Assembly (NCBI GenBank): GCA_003049485.1
Contig: PYST01000188.1
Span: 1-64,000 of the forward strand
Reading direction: 5' to 3'
Length of the DNA stretch: 64,000 nucleotides
DNA from: Ophioceras dolichostomum
Taxonomy: Eukaryota; Ascomycota; Sordariomycetes; Magnaporthales; Ophioceraceae
Shown: piece after piece, positions 1 to 12,803 of the stretch
Layout of the letters: the number at the start of each line of letters is the position of its first letter
How positions within the stretch are numbered: position 1 is the stretch's first letter
Notes under the pieces: model-generated
What the model was told of the DNA's origin: nothing
Databases searched by the model: none
The model's input: only the letters and a program-made list of their open reading frames with translations
Program-made: the position numbers and the translations under genes

Positions 1-338
1 GTCTAAACCACGGCTGGTTACAGTGTTTTTTCTTTTGTGTATATACGACAATTTGGTCTCTCTAATGGTCTGGGTGGATAGATGGCCGTGGATGGTGGAT
101 ATTTGCACTTTGGCTTTAACTCTCTTTTGTTTTTATTTTTTCTCTGTGTTTTGTACAAACAAAAGGGGGGGTAATCTGGGACTGTATATGGATCTGTCCG
201 GACGACACGTATATGTACCATGCATAGGTACTGTTTAATTTATTCCTTTTGTAAAGCATCACTTACAACTCCAGGAAAGAAGCCTGGGTACCTGTTATCC
301 TCTTATGTGCCTAGTCCACGACCACCGTTCTCTTGCGT
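1..338. other. Non-coding stretch, downstream flank of the GH31 gene
   Basis: No convincing coding frame was found. It is T-rich and lies 3' of the minus-strand alpha-glucosidase, so it probably holds that gene's 3' UTR and termination signals. A GGTACC palindrome occurs near 288-293. Confidence 0.4.
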
Positions 339-3300
339 CTACTCCTTTGGGGCGGACGGGACCGTAAAACCGAACGGCTCGCGCAAACTCCACGGTCCTC
401 GAACCGTCAGCACGCCTGTGTCCGTGTCGAACGCCGCCCCTCGTATTCCAAGATTGCTCCTCTGCCCCAAGATCATGACCGATTCGACTTCGACCGTCGC
501 TTTGTACCCCCAGCCATCCTCCGCCGTAGCAGAGAAGGACGTGCCGTCCCACTCAAACTCGATCCAAGACGCGTGGTCCCCGACGTCTAAACTCTCCCCG
601 TCATCAAGATACAGCTGCCCTCTCGCTTTGCTATCCACCCCTGGCGCCACAACGAGTACGAAATCCTCCTCCCGCAGCTGTACCGTCGTGTTCGCACCAC
701 CCGTCGCACGTAGAGGCACCACATACCCACCCCGAATATGCACGGGGATCTCATCAAGACCCACGTCCCGGAACGTGACCGTCCTGCCCCCAGCAGCTAA
801 AGCTTCATCAGCGTCCGCGTCTGGCAGTAGCAACGGCTTCATCGTCCAAAAATCGAACCACCTCCCCTCCGGCACATACGCATCGACCTCATCCCTCCCC
901 TCCTCCACCACAGGCGACACCATCAGCGCCTCCCCCAACAGCCACTGCGTCTGCACCCTCGCAGCCCTCTTGTCCCCCGGCCAGCCAAACCACAACGGGC
1001 TCACCATCGGCTCGCCCGTTCTCGTCTGCCTCTCAAGCGCCGTATACATAAAATCCAACAACCTGTACCTCGCTGTTATCGCGCGCCTCGCGGCAGCCGT
1101 CGTCTCGGGCCACACGTAGAACTCCTGGCGTGGCGTGTACAGGTCGGCGTGGTTCCGGAAGAAAGGCTGGAACGCGGCCGCGGTCGTCCAGCGCGCGCAG
1201 AGTTGCGGAGAGGTGGCGCCGTTGAAGCCGCAGACGTCCGACCCCACGAGGGGGATCTGCTGCGTGGTGGTGGCGGAGAGCATCTGGTAGATCGAGAGGC
1301 GGAGGTGCGCCCAGGTCGAGAGGTTGTCGCCGAACCAGTGCGCTGCTGCGGAGCCCGCGCCGGGGAAGGTGGAGCGCGTCAGGACGAAGGGGCGGAGGGT
1401 CGGGCGGCGGGAGATGAGGGCGTGGCGCGTGGAGAGCGCCATTTGCGTGCCCCAGAGGTTGTGCGTGTCGTGCTGGACGGTGCCGTCGCTGTTGGTGATG
1501 TTGGTGAAGATCGTGTGGCCGGAGAGGGTGGGTCCGCGGTAGTTTTGGATGCGGTAGGGCGGGTGCAGGAGGTTGCGGCCGGGGAGGCCTTTCATCTGGC
1601 CACCGACGACGCTGGCGTGTTGTTGGCTCGTAGGATTGGAGAAGGAGGAGGTGGAAGAGGAAGAGGACCGGCGCTTTAGCTCTTCTTGGTGGTGGTCAGT
1701 GCTGGAGTCGTGAGAACTGGTTTCTTCTTCTCCTGGGTTAGATGATGAAGATGGTGGTGCAAGCGGTGATGTTGACGACGCTTCTTCTTGCGAAGCTATG
1801 ACGTTTGCGGACGATGACGGAGATGACGGAGACTGTATTACTTCGCCTCCTCCTGCTGGGGGCTGGAACTCGGGTGGGAAGCCCGGGATGGGTCGACCAG
1901 TGTTGGATCGCGGCTTGTGCTTCGGCGGCGGCATGCTGCGCGGCCTGCTCGCGAACTCGACCGGGTCACAGGTGGCGTCGGGGCAAAAGTTGGAGGCCTC
2001 GTTCATGTCGTTCCACAGGCCGTCGACGTCCATGCCCGTCTCCGGATCGAACCACCGGACGATCTCGTCGGTCCACCACCCCTGCGTGTCGGGCGCCAGC
2101 CAGTCCGGCCAGACGACCACTCCGGGCCACTGCACGCCGAGGTGGTTGCTGCCGTCGGCGGCCTTGAGGAAGACGCCCTTCTCGTCGCCTCTGACGAACG
2201 GGGGGAAGCCGTCGATCCTCGGCACGCCGGCGTCAACCATGGTGACGAACTTCTGTCCGCGCCGGTGCAGCGTGTCGATGAGCAGCCTCATCTTGCGCAT
2301 GGGGAAGTGCACCGAATCGAGTGTGAAGTCGCGGCGGTCGTCCATCGAGTCGATGTCGGACCACAGCACGTCGAGGGGGATGCCGGCCGTCGAGTAGTTG
2401 GCCACCACCTCGGCGAGCATGTTGACGTCCCAGTAGCCGTACTTGCACTGGTGCACCCCGAGCGCCCAGTAGGGGTGCATCGCGGGCAGGCCGACCACCT
2501 CGGCGTACTGCCTGCTGGTCTCCGTCGGGGTCGGCCCAGCGAGGAAGTAGAAGTCGAGCACGCCGCCCAGCAGCACGTACTCGAGGTACTGGCCGTCATC
2601 GAGGGTGTTGTGGATGTTGACCTCCATGCCGTTCGCGTTGCGGAGGAACACCCCGTGAGTCTCGCCGTGCAGGTCGCGGTGGTCGAAGTAGATCGGGTGC
2701 GACCCGTAGCTGTTCAAGCGAGGCGGCAGGAAGGCCGCGTCCGTGTTCCAGAGCGTGCGGCGGTAGCCCGTCGTCTGGAGCCGGAACTCGTCGTGGTGCG
2801 CGCCCAGCCCGTACAGGTTCGGGTCGTCGGGGAGCGACGTGCGGAGACGCACGAACTGCGACTCGAAAACCAAGGGCGTTCGCGAGGTGTTGAAGAGCTC
2901 CTCTCCGGAGCTCGCCCTGGTGACGGCGAAGGAGAACGGCTTCTCTATTACCGAGAAGCGGACTGCTGATTCGGAGGAGGTCATCCCTTTGTGCTCTGGA
3001 GATGGGAGGACGGCCTCCTGAATCTGGTAGACATCCTGACCGGCATCATATATCTTGACATGGAGCCTCTTGTCTGTGTGGGTAGGACAGATTGTTAGCT
3101 TATGGTGATCGACAGAGTAACACAAGTGATCCTTTCCGACTAGGATTTCCCACTGGAACACTCGTCTTCTTTCGTCTCCCAACTAACCTGTCTGGTACTC
3201 GACAAGGAGCTTCAAGTCAACAATATCCTCCCCGTAGACATTACAGGCTGGTCCAGCCAGCCTCAAGTCTGCAGTGAGACCATCGACTGACTCGACCACG

Positions 3301-3743
3301 TTGAAAGCCTCGTACCCAGAGCAATGCGACACTGCGCCGCCGACGCCAAGGATCTCATGCTCGGTAGCGACAGTTTTCGGCGCATCCGATGACGGTGTTG
3401 GCGAACTCCCTATCCCTGTCCCTGTCGATATCCCGAACAGCACCGACGACGACCACAACCACCAGTCGCCACCACCACCCGGACGATGGTAAAAGAGCGC
3501 GACGCTCAGAGCCAAGCTAATGACGAATCCGGCGACAATCCGGAGGACGGGGCTTCGGGGTGGGGCATTCCAGGCCATCTTCTCTGCCGTTTTGCTGGGA
3601 CCGCGGATTTCTTTCGCGACCTCCTTGACAACCTCGGCAGTACCAGCTGCTGTTGTTGCTGTTATGGAAGAGGAAGTAGCTCGAGGAGCGTCCTCCTTTG
3701 TGTTAGAGACCTCCTCGACGGATTCGGCGGGTTTGGCGGCCAT
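339..3743 (-). CDS. Membrane-anchored GH31 alpha-glucosidase
   Basis: This enzyme would release glucose from the non-reducing ends of alpha-glucans and maltooligosaccharides. There are two exons, 3743-3188 and 3073-339, with a 114-nt intron (GTTAGT...ACACAG). The join restores a Glu-Tyr-Gln-Thr-Asp-Lys reading and gives 1096 residues. The N-terminal 65 residues are hydrophilic. They are followed by one hydrophobic segment at about 66-86, which suggests a type II signal anchor with the catalytic part outside. The GH31 nucleophile motif WNDMNE is present (Asp about 541), with GSDVCGF and HWFGDNLSTW (likely acid/base Asp about 768). A Ser/Pro-rich insertion at about 580-680 separates the two catalytic regions, as in some fungal maltase-type enzymes. 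All key residues seen are intact. What is inferred is the exact substrate and whether the N-terminus stays membrane-bound. Confidence 0.93.
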
Positions 3744-4912
3744 TTTTTGAGTTCGTTCGCCGCCGTTAACCGCTAACTGCTCACCAGACCCGGGACGATC
3801 CCGTGCTAGCGGGGTACAGAGACCTTCCCGATGCAGTGGTAGGCTTCCTGCTAGCTGCCCGACCCCGCGTGGCCGGATGGACGGCCACCAGACCGTGCAA
3901 CTGATGCTTTCGGATAGCGGTTAGAAACAGAGCTAATTTTGATCCGTTTGGGAACGTGATTGTTTTGGATTAGACACGATTGATTCAATGGCTCTAAAAA
4001 AGGAGGGAGCGCCAGTTACAGTTAAAAAAAAAGTAGCGGCTATGATAATTGTACTTGGCTTCGAGACAGAAAGGGCTTTCCGCACCAGACTGCAACAGGC
4101 GGCGGATTCCGTGCTGCCCTCTCAACCCAACAACCCAACCAGATGCCCTCGCACTTGGGTCAAGTGATCGAACGAAAAGCGCCAGGCGTTTCTATTCCGG
4201 GTCCCAGTCCCGATTTCGGTGCGCTTGCATACCTGGTACCGTACCTCGAAGCAAACGAATAGAAGGGCTGTGAATGCTGGTCCTTTGGGAAGTTTCGTCC
4301 GATCCTTTTTGCTTGGTCGCAAGTACCGGCTGACACGACTCAAGGGGACGCAAACAGAAGTTGAGGGCTTCGCCGGTTTGGTGGCCCCTTCCGGAGGACT
4401 CTTTTCTCTTTATTGAGGAATGGACAGTGGAGAAGGAACCTGACCAGAAGGGGGGTTTATATCAATGAACTCGACGTAAAATAGAATCGTTCATCGCTAT
4501 GGCTACTGCAGATTGGGCACAGCAGTCCCGACCACAGCGAAATCGTGCAGACATTTCCGGCCGACTTCGCATCGTTTTGTCCATGCGCTTCTGGCAGGCA
4601 TGGACCTCTCTCTCATCAAGCATCTGCCAATAATTCCTTTGACAGGCATTGTTCGCTGCGCCCGTGCAAACACGCAGCTTTCCGTTTGCACATTTCCGGA
4701 AAGGTGAACTTCAGGTCTGTTCAGATGCGTGGACTTTGCTGCCCGTACCTCTACTAGTGGCGAGTACAGGGGAACAAACAGCTGGCTTAGAGTCCCGTAC
4801 TTCACACTTGCTCTGCTGGCATCTTGATCTCCCTCCCTTCATCAGCCATCGTCCAGCCAGCGGCCAGTCGACTCGACATCGACAGTACTTCCGGGAAACT
4901 AACCCTAGGTAC
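3744..4912. other. Intergenic, shared upstream/downstream region
   Basis: No supported gene. It contains the promoter side of the GH31 gene and the 3' side of the carboxylesterase. The open frames here are short and lack family motifs. A TAGGTACCTA palindrome lies at about 4905-4914, at the very end of the esterase gene. Confidence 0.45.
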
Positions 4913-6636
4913 CTAAGGATCAGAATTATACGGTATTTTCCCCGTACAAGCATCATCAACCTCGCTCGAGCTGATATTGGCTGCCACCCTCCCCCTCCAC
5001 GCAAACCTCACCATGGGTCCCCCCTCCTCCGCACCCGTCCTCATAGGCGCCCACCCCCTCTTCTCCAGACCATCAACAGGATCCTTCATGAACGCCAGCA
5101 GATGATCCTGCAGCGCCTCACTCACCCTCCTCTGCTCCTCCCACGTGCCCGACTCGCGCGCCAGCTCCTCCCGCCTCGCGAACGTGCCGAACACCAGCGG
5201 CACGTCGATGCCGTGGAACGCGCCCATCCACGGTAAGGGGCCCAGGGAAGAATAGGTCCCCGTGAACTGGTACCTGTAGGTCGCGAGGCCGAGGCGCGAG
5301 CGCGCGTCGGTCGTGTTGCGCGCGATGCAGACGAACCCCACGGTGCCCTGGTCGACCTCGGTCTTGTTGGGGCCGGCGGCGACGTCGGACTCGGGGTAGC
5401 GGATGAGGGAGGACTGCTCGTTGGACGTCGTGGAGACGAGGGCGGGGACGCGGGAGACCTTGCCGGAGAGGGTCCGGTCCGTGTAGTTGGTGAACACGGT
5501 CTTGGAGTCGGGCTTTGGACGGAAGGTTAGGAAGGGGTCGGTGCGGTTGTCGGCGTATTTTCCGATGAAGCTGGGTGGTGATAGATTAGCATCCATCATC
5601 TATCTCTCGTCATTTTTGATCATTGCCCCTCCTCCCTATTTGCAGTGGTAGAAATCTGTCTGTCGTCCGAGAGATCTTACTTGGTAATCAGCGTCGCCGG
5701 CACCTGGCGCATGCACGCCAACTCGGCCCCAGAATCATCCGGAAAGTCGCACCCCAGATTCTTCGCCACAAAGGTGAAGTTGGAGTAGGTCGGGTCCGCC
5801 CCGGGACCCTGGACCATGGCCGTTCCCGACATCATGAATATCCCGGAGGCGAGCACGTCGTCGGGGTAGGCGTAGTTGAGGAAGTCGACGGCAACGGCCC
5901 CCGCGCTGTGACCCCACAGCGTGATGCGGTCCTTGTTCCCGCCGAAGGCGCCGATGTTCGCGTATACCCACTCCAGCCCGGCGCGCATGTCGAGGAGGCC
6001 GACGTTGTTGCTGCTGTCTTCATCGCCGTCCTCGGCCAGCGCGGCCGCGTTTGGGTAGCCGAAGATGTTGACGCGGTACGCCAGCATGACGGTGATGTGC
6101 GCCTGCGTGCGCGACACCCAGGGGGCCGGGTTCTGGTAGGGGATGTTGATCCCGCCCACCGTGAAGCTGCCGCCGGGCACGAACACGATCACGGGCAGGC
6201 GGGAGTCCGGCGTCGCGGTCGTGGGCGTCCAGACCGCGAGGCTGAGGCAGTCCTCAGAGCTCGTCTGCGCGCTCTGTCCCGACGTGTAGCTCTGTCCGTC
6301 TAGGCGGATCTGGAAGTCTGTCATGTTGGAGTTCCACAGAGTCGGGTTGCCTGAGGCGTACTGCGGGCAAGGGGGCGGGAATCGGTACGAGTAGTGGTGC
6401 TTCCGCGAGGGCGGGAGGGGAACCGGCGGCCGCCATCTCCTCGTCCCTATCGGAGGGTAAGCGTACGGGATGTTGCGGAACTCTCGCACATTCGAGTACT
6501 CCGGGTTCTGGAGTCCGGTGTAAGAGCCCGTGGAGGCCCGAACAGTAAAGCGGGTTTGAGGAATGGTCTCAGATCCTTGTTCGACCCCAAGAATCCCTTG
6601 GACTCCACAAAACAGAAGGAGAAGGATTCGTCTCAT
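4913..6636 (-). CDS. Secreted type-B carboxylesterase/lipase
   Basis: An alpha/beta-hydrolase of the carboxylesterase/cholinesterase family, expected to cleave carboxylic esters outside the cell. Exon 1 is 6636-5681 and exon 2 is 5570-4913. The 109-nt intron runs GTAAGA...ACCCAG. The junction gives Ile-Thr-Asn-Phe-Ile-Gly-Lys-Tyr, a block usual in this family, and the product is 537 residues. A signal peptide is visible at residues 1-18 (MRRILLLLFCGVQGILGV). The oxyanion loop VPGGSF is at about 153-158 and the nucleophile elbow GHSAGA has Ser at about 244. A conserved EDCLSL block lies before it. The likely catalytic His is in the C-terminal GAFHGID block. Several N-x-S/T sites agree with secretion. 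No defects were seen. The substrate cannot be read from sequence. Confidence 0.93.
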
Positions 6637-7948
6637 ACTGCCTGTACTCTACTACTCAAGTCTCTTACCACGTTATGATGCCGTGATAGAAGTTTCGAGC
6701 CTTTAACCTAGAATCCTTGGGCATCACCGCTGTGTGAACAAGGTCATCGGCGCTGATGATAATCGGGCACTGAGATACACCAACTCAAGACCGGCGCCAG
6801 ACTGATATAGAGTGCACATCCCGCTTGTTTGTCTCTCCTGCGGGGTTTGGAGCAGGTAGGCCCATCGCGTTGATGGTATTGATGGCTAGCTCCTCTAAGC
6901 TTTCTTTAGCGACCTTGTCTAGCATTTTTGGTATAAATAGATTTTTCCCACGATTCTTCGCGGCCCAAAGGCGTATACCATCCTCATGCTGGTAACGAGG
7001 GGGCGTACAGGGTTCTTTGAAGGCGATGAAGATCGGTAGTTGCGCTCAGAGGGATGTGGCCGGCAGCTTGTGAGCGGGGAAGCTGCCGTTGTTGATATTA
7101 ACTTCGAGCCCCGCTCGCTCCGAGCCATTCGGACTTGTAAGAGTGCGCCCAGGGCTCAGAGGGCGGTAGTCGACGGAGGATCTGCCCCTTTCAGATTACG
7201 AACCTTTTTCTTTCGGCATATCCCGCCTTCCTTCGCTAGATGGGCAACCCTAGAGCTACTGATCACTTTAGCCTGAACCATCAATATCATCCAACAACCC
7301 TACGCGTCGCCGATTCCATCCCGTGCCTATTAGATCCTGGACTGGCTCTGCGGCCTTCCCTGCAAATTTCGGGCGCGCTCACGTCTAGGCTAGCGCGTAC
7401 TGCTGGCAATGATTACCTGGTGATGACCTCAGTCAGAAGACATTCGCTGGCAGAGCTTCAGACCGACTGACGACCCTTGCTTGTTGTTTTCAGTAAAGAA
7501 AAGACAAACAAGAACGGCGCCAATACAAATTTCTCTCGCCATTGTCCATGCCTGATTCAAAGAGGTTGCTGGAACTTCAGCTGCTGGCTTTCCTTTGAGA
7601 CTAATGATGTGATGGTTCCGTGGGCTCCCCCCTTTATTTCGAGATTTTCAGGGGTGCTTTCAGAATGGCTTCTTTGTACAGCTTCCATCATCAATGGAGA
7701 ATGCGTCCGCAAACGGCCACCAGGTCCATTATTTGTGCGTCAGAGCGGTTCAACATGCATTCATGATAAGCGCGACCGTTTCCCAGCGACGTTGTCTGTA
7801 TTCCCAGCACAATCCCCCCGACTTTGGACTATCCCAACAACCTTTTTAGCTCAACCTCCTTTTCTTGCCTCAGTTTCCCGCTCTGCTACACAACGTGGTG
7901 CCGAAAAGCCACACACCTGCGAGGCTTTACCCGACATCAGCAACAAAG
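6637..7948. other. Intergenic between carboxylesterase and kinase 1
   Basis: A divergent promoter region for the minus-strand esterase and the plus-strand kinase 1. Short open frames here have no recognisable domain and mostly begin at non-ATG codons. A C/T-rich stretch precedes the kinase start. Confidence 0.45.
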
Positions 7949-10126
7949 ATGGATGACAGGCCGTACAGTGAAGTCTTCGTGGATGATGACGAGCAGATCG
8001 AGAGGCTCGACAGGGGGGCTGGCGCTTATGGCGTAACCCCTGGCGGCACTGCCTTTGGGATGCTCCCAATCGCTGAAGTTCCAGGCACCTTTCCCAACCC
8101 GCTCATAGGCTTTCGGTCGGGTAACAAACGCAACAAGACAATAGTTAACCGTGCGAAGAATCGCCTCGACATCGTCTGGCGGAACATGAAGAGAGAGTTG
8201 GCGGGTGGCCAAACCTTGCATTTCAGGAAGGTTCTCGGGGCAGGAGGATTCGGCGTCGTCGTTCTGGCCGACCTCAGAGAGGCCGACGGCAGCGCGAGGG
8301 AGCTCGCCATCAAGATCGACGTTGCAACCGATGCGAGGAGGTACTGGAAGACGGTACACATGGGGGAAAAATTCTTTGGCGACGTACGTTGGGGTTTCTC
8401 CCTCTCCTCAAAAGCCAGGGGCTCCTCCGTTCGGACTGATGATACTGATGCTCTCATTCCATCCTTCCCACAAAACAGGTCTTGGCCCGCGCACCACACA
8501 CTCTCCAAAGAATTCACATGAGAGAGTTGGCGCGAATGCCTCAGGGGCCAAATTGGTGGCCGAGGCGGACGAGGACGAGGGACTTTGGTCTTCGTCCGCG
8601 AGGGGATGCCCGGCATCCACCACCGCCGCCTCCTCCTCCCGCTGATCAGCCTGAGGCGCGTACCAGCCTGAACGAGTCCGCCATTCTCAAGGAGACCTGG
8701 AGTGGACCTGCGGAGGGAGGCACCGACAGCGACTGGAGACTGGTCATTTTCGAAGTGTGCAAGAGGGGCAACCTCCTCAAGACCATTGCGGCGGCAACCA
8801 CACAAGGGGTAGAATTCAATGACCAGACGCTATGGTACATCTTCCACTGTCGTAAGTTTAACTGAACGCGCCCCGCGCTTAGATGTTTAATAGTAAGGTA
8901 ACACCTGCTGACGTAGCTCTCGCGGCTCCCCTGATAGTGGCCAAGGCATGTCTTGCCATGGAATATCCGCCCAGGCATCAAAAGGATCCGGTTTTGGACG
9001 TCCGGGGGGCTCCCTTGGAGGAGAGATACCCGGACTTGCCAGACGACAACCCAACCCCCCGGAATATCGTGCACATGGATCTCGATCCGAGCAATGGTGA
9101 GAGTGGAGTACTTCCCCAAGTTTTCTTCATTGTATATTTGCTGACATAGAGTCGTCGATGCCAGTTTTGATCGGAGATTTTGACGACGACGAACACTACT
9201 TTGCGCCGGTGCTCAAGGTCGCGGACTTTGGCCTGGCCCGCAAAGCAGCTGATCTCCAGAAGGATCTGTAAGTCGTGTCATTCATTGCCCGAGTGATGTC
9301 CCTCCCGCCTCGCAACTGCTCAAATTAGTACAAAAGCCCTCCTGGAATGGGAAGAGGAAGATGTGGAGATAAGGAGACCCATGACAAGCTAACGGCCGGG
9401 GATTCGGTTTTCGCTCCGGCTGTAAAAATAGTGACCTCTCCGACCGGAGACGCGCGGGCAAATCCCGGTACTTGACCCCGGAGCAGTTCACGGACGAGTG
9501 GATAGAGCAAGGACCGGGCCAACCGGCCATCGTGGTGGGCGAGACGGCGGGGAACTACTCGCCGTTCACGAACATCTACCAGGTCGGCCAGATCATGGCG
9601 CTCTGCATGACGAAGCACCTTCCGCTCAACCCCCGGAGCCTCCTCGAGATGACTGGCTCCAGAGACAGACACGGGGATCGCATCTACAGCTACGGCCAGT
9701 ACCTGCTTGACGACCCCGAAGACCGCTACATCGACAGGGACTACAAGCTTCGCACGACCATCGCCCGGTGTATGGCACACAAGCCGTACTGGAGGCCGGA
9801 CGCGCGCGAGCTCGTGGCGATCACGTCGAAGCACCTCCTCTCCTCTGACGCGCCCAGGGACGACCTCGAGGATTTGAGGGCGATATGGTCGCATTCGAAT
9901 CCGGTACCCACGGCCGAGAACGAGCCTGCGTATGACAAGCGCAAACGGGTAAGCCAACCAACCCCCCTCGGCAGTACTACTAGTACTACTCACAACTCTT
10001 CATGCTCCCAGCCGAATCCCTGGCTAACCAACTCTCGTCCTGGCGTTTGATGCTAAGCTCCATCTATACCACACCTTTGCCGGTGGCAGAGCGCGTCTTC
10101 AGCAAGCTGCTGCGAATGCCGCTTAG
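7949..10126 (+). CDS. Divergent fungal protein kinase (kinase 1 of a tandem pair)
   Basis: A protein kinase-like protein of an expanded, poorly characterised fungal group. Proposed exons are 7949-8383, 8479-8851, 8917-9096, 9150-9267, 9432-9948 and 10103-10126. They sum to 549 codons with phase-consistent GT-AG introns. Catalytic landmarks are the Gly-rich loop LGAGGFGVV (about 96-104), Lys122 in ELAIKID, a candidate helix-C Glu140, HMDLDPSN (about 322-329) and DFG (355-357). The Arg of HRD is Met, so it is a non-RD kinase, but the Asp, Asn and DFG residues needed for phosphotransfer are kept. A proline run lies in the N-lobe insertion near residue 190. The C-lobe has the APE-like block YLTPEQF. 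The last short exon is the least certain part. It is paralogous to the kinase at 12.8-16.1 kb. Its target is unknown. Confidence 0.8.
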
Positions 10127-10741
10127 GCTAGGCAGTAGTAGTAGTAGCTGGGCTGTTAATGTACTACTAGTAGGCGCTTGCTAAGAGGAATCGATGGGCT
10201 AAAAGATTGTCTCCGTCTATAAAAGTCCTCTTTCCCACTGACTTGATACCAACCTATTCATCTTATCTTACTACCTACTAAGTTAGTAGTACTGCTATCT
10301 ATCTACATAGTCTGGCGCGCCATTTCTACTCCATCTTTTGTAATTAGATTCAATTTTCACCGAGTACTACTATACTAAGTTACTTTCATCCTCATTCCTT
10401 TGACCATAAAGTCCAAACAATGGCTTGACACGTTGCAGCTCGAGTTCAAGCAATGTAATACCAATGGCTTTGTAACTCCGCGCGAGGGGCCTAGCCACTT
10501 GCAACTTCAAATCCATTCACAGCGTAGCACGCAGGCCTTGCCGACGCGGCTATAAAATCAGCGATTTCCCACAATTGGCTAGAGTTTCCTCCTTCCCAAT
10601 ACAACCTCCTTTCCCACCACCTCTCGTCGCAATCAAAGCCCCAAGCACTTGTTAGTATCGCCGAGGAATTTAATTCTCTCGCAAGACTACAAGATTCGTC
10701 TTATAGGTTCGTTTCGACAACACCTCCGAAGAACCCGAGCT
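10127..10741. other. Intergenic with ACTAGTA-rich sequence and a TATA box
   Basis: Rich in short CTACTA/TAGTAG stretches that resemble a degenerate trinucleotide repeat. The last part is the core promoter and 5' UTR of the 2EXR gene. Confidence 0.5.
10551..10557 (+). promoter_or_regulatory. TATA box of the 2EXR gene
   Basis: TATAAAA lies about 190 nt upstream of the first ATG (10742) and is followed by a C/T-rich leader, as in many fungal promoters. Confidence 0.55.
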
Positions 10742-12078
10742 ATGGATGCAATTAGCCCCGGCCACCATGCCACCGAGAATGAGGTCGACAACCAGCCAGC
10801 CGAGGACGAGGCCATGGAGGATCTTGATGCAAATGCAGCACTGGGCGGCGACTCCCAGCATGACATCATGATGGATGAGCAGGAGCAAGATGACCATGGC
10901 GCGTGCGAGCGGCAAGATGAGGGCAAGGAGCACCACAATTTGCCCCCGACGACCTTTCCTAAACTTCTCCGCCTGCCTCTGGATATTCAGTTCATCATAT
11001 GGGAGGAAGCCATCGAGGTTGACGAGATGGCGACCGACGCCGTCCTCGTGGTCAGGCACACCGATAACGTGAAGGCGACGCAACTGTTCCCCTCCGCCCG
11101 CCTGATAGAGAGTCTCTTGACCATGTGCAGCAGCTCGCGATACGTGGCTTTCCAGCAAATCCCAAAGCGTGGGTTCATCCGTCTGCCCATGTTTGATCCG
11201 CTCTTCGACTCGCTGCCGCCAAAGGGCCCAGAATCCCAGGTCCAACAGTCCAACCAGGGCTCGACGTCGGGCTCAACGTCGGCCCCTGCCACTGGCAGTA
11301 GCGACGTGCCGCCTACGAATCACGTGGTTCTTCCTCCGCGTCACCGCCTCGTAGATCCTGTCAACGACTTGGCGGTGGTCTCGGATACAGACATGGATTC
11401 TTTCCTGTCTGCCTCGAGACGCTCTGGTGGCGCCCGCAGCGTTGCCTCGCAGAATCACCCGAGATCCTCTAGAGGGGCACGCAGCGTTGCCTGGCTTGAA
11501 GCCTTCCGCCGCTTCGAGCGCGTGGCCATCCACTCCGACGACGATTCAATACAACACCTCAACGTGCGCGGCTGGCGCAAGGATGACAGGCGTAACGGCA
11601 TCCTGAGATTCAAGTTCCTAACCAGCTACAGCTCCCCCGAGCTGCACGCCGAACGGTTCGAGGCCTATTCCCTGCCGCCAAGCGGGTTTGGTTCGCCTTC
11701 TTCTCGTGCCGCCGCCCCTCGCGCCGATGGGCGCATCTCAGGAGGCGCAATTGCTACGGCAGGCCGTTGCGGAGTCCTTCCTGGCGCCTGCGCCGCGCGG
11801 TCGAGGAGTCTGGGCTGTTCGAAACGGAGCGGGTTCGGATCCTGGGGAACAACCTGGCGTTCATCAACTTGGACTCCTGTTGTGGGTGCGTGGGGGACGG
11901 CGGGGAGGTGATCAACGGCCGGCTTCACATGAAGATGGATTTTCGGTGCAACATGCTGAGGTACAGGCCGGCAGAGGACGTCGACGGGAGGCGGGATGTT
12001 TACGGACGGCTCTTACCCCCCATGTGGGATGGTGGCGACGATCTGGTTCTTCCGCATCAACCCCCTCGTGATGGATGA
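10742..12078 (+). CDS. 2EXR-domain protein, C-terminal structure unresolved
   Basis: The N-terminal 70 residues are acidic and Asp/Glu/Gln-rich. They are followed by a 2EXR start motif, FPKLLRLPLDIQFIIWEEA, the signature of a fungus-specific family of unknown function. ATG 10742 is chosen because the upstream in-frame open reading begins at TTG. The first frame is open until 11911 but stops looking coding near 11680. The next coding-like frame (residues VEESGLFETERVRILGNN, then INLDSCCG) is reached in phase if an intron 11686-11741 (or to 11762) with a weak GTTTGG donor is removed. A third frame also looks coding around 11690-11790, and another ends at 12256. The C-terminus may therefore carry a second intron or a frameshift. 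It lies between the two paralogous kinases. Confidence 0.6.
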
Positions 12079-12256
12079 GCCTGACAAATCCGCCTACTGG
12101 AGCCAGACGGAAAAACGGAAAATCCACCTTCACTTTCACCGCCACGCGGCCGGCTCTGCATTTCCGTTTCCGGGCTTAGTACCACTAAACCCACCACAGA
12201 CTCTAGTACCCCTGGACAAGCACAGAGAGTTTGTCCCGTCGACCGATCGTGATTGA

Positions 12257-12803
12257 CCTAAGAGGTAGTAATCGCCGTATCTAGAACCAACTCGAGGAAT
12301 TTTCCCCAAACCGATCCTATATTTCTGTATTCTTTGTGTGAACTTGGACATGCATCTCCGGAAACGACGTGACGCATCCGATGATTTCTTTGTCTGGGAT
12401 GTTGAGTACACCGGAGGGGCCCTTTGAGACAATGAAGACACGACCTGATGGGGATCAAAGAGGCGCCATTCTCACGAGAAGCTGTTCGTTTACAAACACG
12501 GAAGTTCTTCCCTGTTTCCACTCGTCATGCCGTTGCTCCTCCGATTTTGCCGGCAGGCCAGGCAGCAACCAAACAACGGTTGTCTTCTATGTTTTCCTCC
12601 CGTATGATGAAAATTTCCCCAATCTGACGAAAGCCCGATGAAACCACCTATCTAGGTCGCTACCTCTACTTACCTGAAGCAGACCGAACCCAATAATAAC
12701 CTCTAACTCGCACACCCGACGGCGACCGTACGGATCCGTTCTGATACCAACAGTACACACCTTGAGCCTGCAGCAGCAGGAACAGCCGAACTGCCCGCCC
12801 AAG
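12257..12803. other. Intergenic upstream of kinase 2
   Basis: No supported gene. It would carry the promoter and 5' UTR of kinase 2. The reading frame of kinase 2 extends up to a TTG at 12762, but the first ATG is 12804. Confidence 0.4.

Noticed and set aside
220..1119. Long open frame on the plus strand
   Set aside because: It is the antisense shadow of the GH31 gene, has no motif and is explained by its GC-rich third positions.
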